A stretch of 7,623 nucleotides of DNA from Anaerolineales bacterium. GTDB taxonomy: Bacteria; Chloroflexota; Anaerolineae; Anaerolineales; JABWBV01. This document shows positions 5,065-7,623 of this stretch, piece by piece (position 1 is the stretch's first letter; each line of letters starts with the position of its first letter). Location: contig JALUWE010000455.1 in assembly GCA_027019845.1 (NCBI GenBank), forward strand, positions 1-7,623, written 5' to 3'. The notes beneath the pieces are model-generated. The model saw only the letters and a list, made by a program, of their open reading frames with translations. It ran no database searches and was not told where the DNA came from. A program made the position numbers and the translations under genes.

Positions 5065-5637
5065 ATGGATTTGATTACGGGCATACTTTCCGCTTTTGGC
5101 TTATCGGCCAGCGCGGGGCTGAACGCGTATATCCCGTTATTGGTCATCGCTCTGGTGTCTCGTTTCACCGATTGGGTGAATCTCTCCTCACCCTGGGACA
5201 CGCTGGAAAACGGGTGGGTGATCGCCGCGTTGGGCGCGTTGTTCCTGATCGAGTTCTTTGCCGATAAAATTCCCGCAGTCAACCACCTCAACGATGTCAT
5301 TCAGACCATTGTGCGCCCGGCAGCCGGCGCGATTGCATTTGCCTCCAGCGCAGGGGTGATCACCGAGATCAACCCGGCAGTGGCGTTGATTCTGGGGTTG
5401 GTGGTCGCGGGTAGCGTACACACGGTCAAATCGGCCGCGGTGCGTCCGGCGGTGACGGCCACAACCGGCGGGGCCGGCAACGTGCCAGTCAGCATTCTGG
5501 AGGACCTGATCTCGACGTTTCTGTCGATTCTCGCGGTCGTGATTCCGGTGTTGTTCGCCGCGCTGGTCATCGTGCTGACCGCCTGGCTGGTGTGGTGGTT
5601 GTGGCGGCGTGCGAACCGCGCCCGGCTGGCGGGTTAA
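5065..5637 (+). CDS. DUF4126 domain integral membrane protein
   Basis: A 190-residue hydrophobic protein. The pattern is typical of DUF4126: an N-terminal GLSASAGLNAYIPLL segment, a central helix followed by FADKIPAVNHLND, and the signature TATTGGAGNVPVSILED (131-147), then a long C-terminal hydrophobic stretch (148-180) ending in a basic tail (RRANRAR). About four or five membrane segments are expected (roughly 4-32, 52-66, 84-100, 103-120, 150-180), placing it in the cytoplasmic membrane. The start at 5065 is set by a perfect AGGAGG at 5051-5056, 8 nt upstream; the in-frame GTG at 5056 lies inside that site. It follows selD by 54 bp with no visible terminator, so it is probably the last gene of the cluster. 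The family's function is not known. Confidence 0.85.
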   Translation: MDLITGILSAFGLSASAGLNAYIPLLVIALVSRFTDWVNLSSPWDTLENGWVIAALGALFLIEFFADKIPAVNHLNDVIQTIVRPAAGAIAFASSAGVITEINPAVALILGLVVAGSVHTVKSAAVRPAVTATTGGAGNVPVSILEDLISTFLSILAVVIPVLFAALVIVLTAWLVWWLWRRANRARLAG

Positions 5638-5657
5638 TCCCAAAACGCATCCCCTTT

Positions 5658-5689
5658 TTGAGACCTGCCGCGCAAATTCATGGTATCCT
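5658..5689 (+). promoter_or_regulatory. Candidate promoter of the small membrane protein gene
   Basis: TGGTATCCT at 5681-5689 is an extended -10 identical to the one at 387-395 on the other strand. A TTGAGA at 5658-5663 could act as -35, but its 20-bp spacing is long, so the extended -10 may carry most of the activity. Expected start near 5696, giving a 45-nt leader with a good ribosome binding site. Confidence 0.4.
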
Positions 5690-5740
5690 TAATAGTTGTT
5701 CATGGGTCATAGCCCACATATTTCCCCAGAGGAGAATGAC

Positions 5741-5938
5741 ATGGACGATCAATTTGACATCTTTGCAGAAGAAGAACAGCCCAAAAATAACAAAAAAACT
5801 CTTATCATTGGCGCTGTGGTTTTCGGCCTGCTTTGCTGTTGTTGTGCGCTGATTGCCGGCGTGTGGTTGTGGAATAACGGCGATCAATTGATCCAGCAAT
5901 TGTCTTCTGTTCCCCCATCGGTCATGCCGTTGCTCTGA
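5741..5938 (+). CDS. Small single-span membrane protein with a CCCC motif, function unknown
   Basis: A 65-residue protein. The N-terminus is acidic (MDDQFDIFAEEEQ), followed by a basic patch (KNNKK, 15-19), one membrane helix (about 20-44) and a short C-terminal segment with prolines. The positive patch before the helix predicts the N-terminus in the cytoplasm. Four consecutive cysteines (C32-C35) sit inside the membrane helix, which is unusual and could allow acylation, metal binding or dimer contacts. The ATG at 5741 has AGAGGAG at 5728-5734, 6 nt upstream, the best spacing available; an in-frame ATG further upstream lacks it. A terminator-like hairpin follows 25 bp after the stop. I do not recognise a family beyond short Chloroflexota-style membrane proteins. 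Confidence 0.75.
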   Translation: MDDQFDIFAEEEQPKNNKKTLIIGAVVFGLLCCCCALIAGVWLWNNGDQLIQQLSSVPPSVMPLL

Positions 5939-5962
5939 CCCTTTGATTCGGATCGATATTTC

Positions 5963-5994
5963 AAATGCCCGCACCTGAGGAGGCGCGGGCATTT
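5963..5994. terminator. Bidirectional hairpin between convergent genes
   Basis: AAATGCCCGC at 5963-5972 pairs perfectly with GCGGGCATTT at 5985-5994. Inside the 12-nt loop, CCT and AGG can pair further after one mismatch, leaving a GAGG tetraloop. A GC-rich core flanked by AAA/TTT within the stem allows it to act as an intrinsic terminator in both directions. It lies between the small membrane gene (plus) and the lipoprotein gene (minus). The U-tract is short, so efficiency is uncertain. Confidence 0.7.
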
Positions 5995-6016
5995 GCGCGG
6001 TTGCCGGAGGAGGGGG

Positions 6017-6802
6017 TTATCTGTCTACCCCCGCACCTGGCTCGGAGGGGGCATTGAGCAGTGTATCTGTCAGTTCGACCAGCATCTCGTTGATCTTCTC
6101 CTGGGTCTTTTGATCGGGAATGTCCTCCCCCAGGCCAGAGAAGGTGTAGCGATCCAAAAACATGTCCGCGGAATCCGGCGGGATATCCACCTGCCACTCG
6201 AAAGAGCCGTATTGTTGGATCAGGTTCATCCAGCGGGGAAACGTTTCCAGGGGTAAAACCCCCTGAGTAAGGCGAGTCTGGGTGGCGCAGTCTTCGATTT
6301 CGTAGCTGCCATTCAGAGAGATTTGCAGCCGTTGGCAAATGCCCGCGATGCCCCCGCTGCGCTCCCAGATGATCGCCGCGGGCAATGCGGCCAGACGAAA
6401 ATACTCGCCCGATTCAGTGGTATGGTAGACGTATTCCCCTTTCGGAGTGTCGAAAACAGCGCGATAACCAGGGGTGATCACCGTCAGGCACATTTCACCG
6501 GGTTGGGCGACCTCCAGACAACCATCCCGAAAATTCCTCGGTTCGTAACGCACCAGTACGATTTGTTCGATGGGGATGTCCAGGCTTTGAGCCAGGTGAT
6601 TGCGCGCCGGGATCAAAAATTCCGGGATTTCGGCGACAGACGGGGATTCGGTTTCGGTTGGGGAGGGTGTTTGTGTGGGGATCGCCTGTGTGGGGGCAGG
6701 TCTGGTCGCGGTCACTTCTCCCCCGGCAGCGGGTTGCACTGGTGCGCAGCCCACAACAGCCAGCCCCAGGACAATCAGGAATAGCCAGATATGTGTTCTC
6801 AT
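6017..6802 (-). CDS. Lipoprotein of unknown function with Thr/Pro linker
   Basis: A 261-residue protein. A signal peptide (1-18) ends in the lipobox VVGC, with C19 as the lipidated residue, so the mature protein is anchored outside the cytoplasmic membrane. Residues about 28-55 form a Thr/Pro-rich linker. The globular part begins near 56. A first block (60-138) has FRDGCLEVAQPGEMC, ITPGYRAVF and YVYHTTESG, with C95 and C105 likely disulfide partners. A second block (about 150-225) holds C156 and C172 (ICQRLQISLNGSY...DC), probably a second disulfide. A helical C-terminus follows. The first block matches a pattern I associate with exported proteins of Chloroflexota and cyanobacteria, but no function is known to me. 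The start is supported by GGAGG 7 nt upstream (minus strand; 6810-6814). It ends near the shared hairpin at 5963-5994. Confidence 0.85.
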   Translation of the reverse strand: MRTHIWLFLIVLGLAVVGCAPVQPAAGGEVTATRPAPTQAIPTQTPSPTETESPSVAEIPEFLIPARNHLAQSLDIPIEQIVLVRYEPRNFRDGCLEVAQPGEMCLTVITPGYRAVFDTPKGEYVYHTTESGEYFRLAALPAAIIWERSGGIAGICQRLQISLNGSYEIEDCATQTRLTQGVLPLETFPRWMNLIQQYGSFEWQVDIPPDSADMFLDRYTFSGLGEDIPDQKTQEKINEMLVELTDTLLNAPSEPGAGVDR

Positions 6803-6822
6803 GGTCGTACCTCCAAAAGCAG

Positions 6823-6851
6823 AGTATGGTGGCTCGTTTCAACCATTCCAA
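6823..6851 (-). promoter_or_regulatory. Candidate promoter of the lipoprotein gene
   Basis: On the minus strand, TTGGAA (6851-6846) and CATACT (6828-6823) are separated by exactly 17 bp; each matches four of six consensus bases. The start would fall near 6816, just before the GGAGG site, leaving a very short leader. Transcription from the phosphatase gene upstream could also reach this gene. Confidence 0.35.
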
Positions 6852-6898
6852 TAACGAGCTGGACTATTCCAAAGTTCCTGGCGCGAAGTGACGCTCAC

Positions 6899-6953
6899 CT
6901 GTCCAGGCGAACCCGTTACTCCGATGCAGTAACTGCTCACGCGCGTTGGACAG
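6899..6953. other. Nested inverted repeats in the lipoprotein-phosphatase spacer
   Basis: An outer 7-bp pair, CTGTCCA (6899-6905) with TGGACAG (6947-6953), encloses an inner 6-bp hairpin, GTTACT (6915-6920) with AGTAAC (6928-6933), loop 7 nt. This could be a small structured RNA, an operator, or the end of the phosphatase transcript. No T-run follows on either side, so a simple intrinsic terminator is unlikely. It does not fit tRNA geometry and I recognise no riboswitch class. Confidence 0.35.
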
Positions 6954-6984
6954 AACGCGAACCTGGTGGCTTTGCACGGAGGTT

Positions 6985-7554
6985 TTATTTCGTGTTCCCC
7001 CCTATACGGGCCACTTTGAATGCTGGCAGGGATAACACAACAAAAGACGGTGTCCCTAGCTGTTTCCACAATTGGAAAGGTTCCATGCCCGCGTGGGGTG
7101 CTGCATAAAGGGAGATCACCGTACCGTGGGAGACCACCACCAGATCCCCCTCCGGGTACTTTTCGAGCAGCGATTCGATGGTTTTGGAGAAACGCGCTTT
7201 GGCTTGATTGGCCGTTTCATCCCCAAATACCGAGGTGTTGGGGCGTTTGAACAGCCATTTGATAGCCATTTTGAAGTCCTCCTCGTGTTCGATGTACGGC
7301 ACGTCCGAGCGCTCGTGTTCGTGCAATCCCTCTTCAACGCGGTAAATCGTCCTCAAATGGCTGGCGATGATCGAAGCGGTTTCCTGGGCCTTGGCTTCAT
7401 AACTGGAGACAATGGCAACAGGATGGTAAGCCTCCAGCTCCCCGGCCAAAGTCTTACACTCTGCCCACCCTTTTTCGGATAAATGCCACCGGCGAGAGGG
7501 TTGATCGGGTTCGATTTCTGGCGTAGCGTGGCGAACGAGAATGAGATTGCGCAT
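6985..7554 (-). CDS. Histidine phosphatase family protein (phosphoglycerate mutase-like)
   Basis: A 189-residue protein, a normal length for a single-domain member. These enzymes transfer phosphate through a histidine nucleophile. The RH motif is at R8-H9 (LILVRHATPE); the second catalytic histidine is H143 in VVVSHGTVISLY; the acid is probably E79 in EGLHEHERSD. In most members the segment SxxxRAxxTA supplies a second phosphate-binding arginine. Here it reads SSYEAKAQETA, with K55 in the arginine position, a conservative change. The substrate cannot be told: known members act on phosphosugars, nucleotides, cobalamin precursors or phosphoproteins. No signal peptide, so cytoplasmic. It starts 6 nt after the stop of the gene entering from the right edge and has no Shine-Dalgarno, so translation is probably coupled to that gene. 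Confidence 0.88.
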   Translation of the reverse strand: MRNLILVRHATPEIEPDQPSRRWHLSEKGWAECKTLAGELEAYHPVAIVSSYEAKAQETASIIASHLRTIYRVEEGLHEHERSDVPYIEHEEDFKMAIKWLFKRPNTSVFGDETANQAKARFSKTIESLLEKYPEGDLVVVSHGTVISLYAAPHAGMEPFQLWKQLGTPSFVVLSLPAFKVARIGGNTK

Positions 7555-7560
7555 GTGGAT

Positions 7561-7623
7561 TTAGTAGCTGATGCCAGGTTTATAGGTATGCGCCCAACCA
7601 GCGCCATCGCAAACTTTGCACCG
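7561..7623 (-). CDS. C-terminal fragment of a protein with a CxxC(x)GxG-type motif (5' part outside window)
   Basis: On the minus strand the sequence entering from the right edge reads RCKVCDGAGWAHTYKPGISY and then TAA (7563-7561). CKVCDGAG has the CxxCxGxG form of a DnaJ-type zinc knuckle half. Only 20 residues are visible, so the protein cannot be named. The frame is supported by its protein-like composition and by ending 6 nt before the phosphatase ATG, which also lacks its own ribosome binding site. Confidence 0.5.
   Translation of the reverse strand, partial: RCKVCDGAGWAHTYKPGISY

Noticed and set aside
6899..6953. tRNA gene in the spacer
   Set aside because: No acceptor stem, anticodon arm or T-loop with the required spacing could be built on either strand.

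Overview
This is a GC-rich bacterial chromosomal window. It holds eight genes (two cut by the window edges) and two long gene-free stretches of simple tandem repeats. I suspect a Chloroflexota / Anaerolineae-type genome. The reasons are Thr/Pro-rich tails and linkers on membrane-associated proteins, abundant short tandem repeats between genes, and a selenocysteine-containing SelD. No rRNA or taxonomic marker is present, so this is inference.

Layout. (1) 1-378, minus: 5' part of a cysteine-rich protein that runs off the left edge. (2) 379-1009: no gene. It holds an 18-bp tandem array, three copies of a 46-bp palindrome-ended element separated by pyrimidine-rich CCCTAT-type repeats, and an octamer array ending about 20 bp before the next gene. 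(3) 1010-2401, plus: M28-family zinc aminopeptidase. (4) 2402-2804: no gene. A heptamer array, a 17-unit nonamer array, then a candidate promoter and a leader hairpin. (5) 2805-5637, plus: a compact three-gene cluster of SPFH/band-7 membrane protein, selenophosphate synthetase SelD, and a DUF4126 membrane protein. (6) 5741-5938, plus: a 65-residue single-span membrane protein, followed by a strong hairpin between convergent genes. (7) 6017-6802, minus: a lipoprotein. (8) 6985-7554, minus: a histidine phosphatase, placed 6 nt after the end of a gene entering from the right edge.

The main result is selD. Its reading frame does not begin at the TTG at 4021, where an automatic call that treats TGA as a stop would put it. 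It begins at the ATG at 3937 and reads through an in-frame TGA at 4009-4011. That TGA aligns exactly with the catalytic cysteine (Cys17 in E. coli SelD) and is followed three codons later by the conserved lysine. A perfect 7-bp hairpin with a G-starting loop lies 33 nt downstream, where a bacterial SECIS is expected. The enzyme that makes the selenium donor is therefore itself predicted to be a selenoprotein, so its full-length synthesis should depend on its own product.

The other notable layer is repeat architecture. Two five-unit heptamer arrays of the same family lie directly at the 3' ends of two different genes, in opposite orientation. Together with the 9-, 18- and 8-bp arrays and the 46-bp elements, they fill both long spacers.
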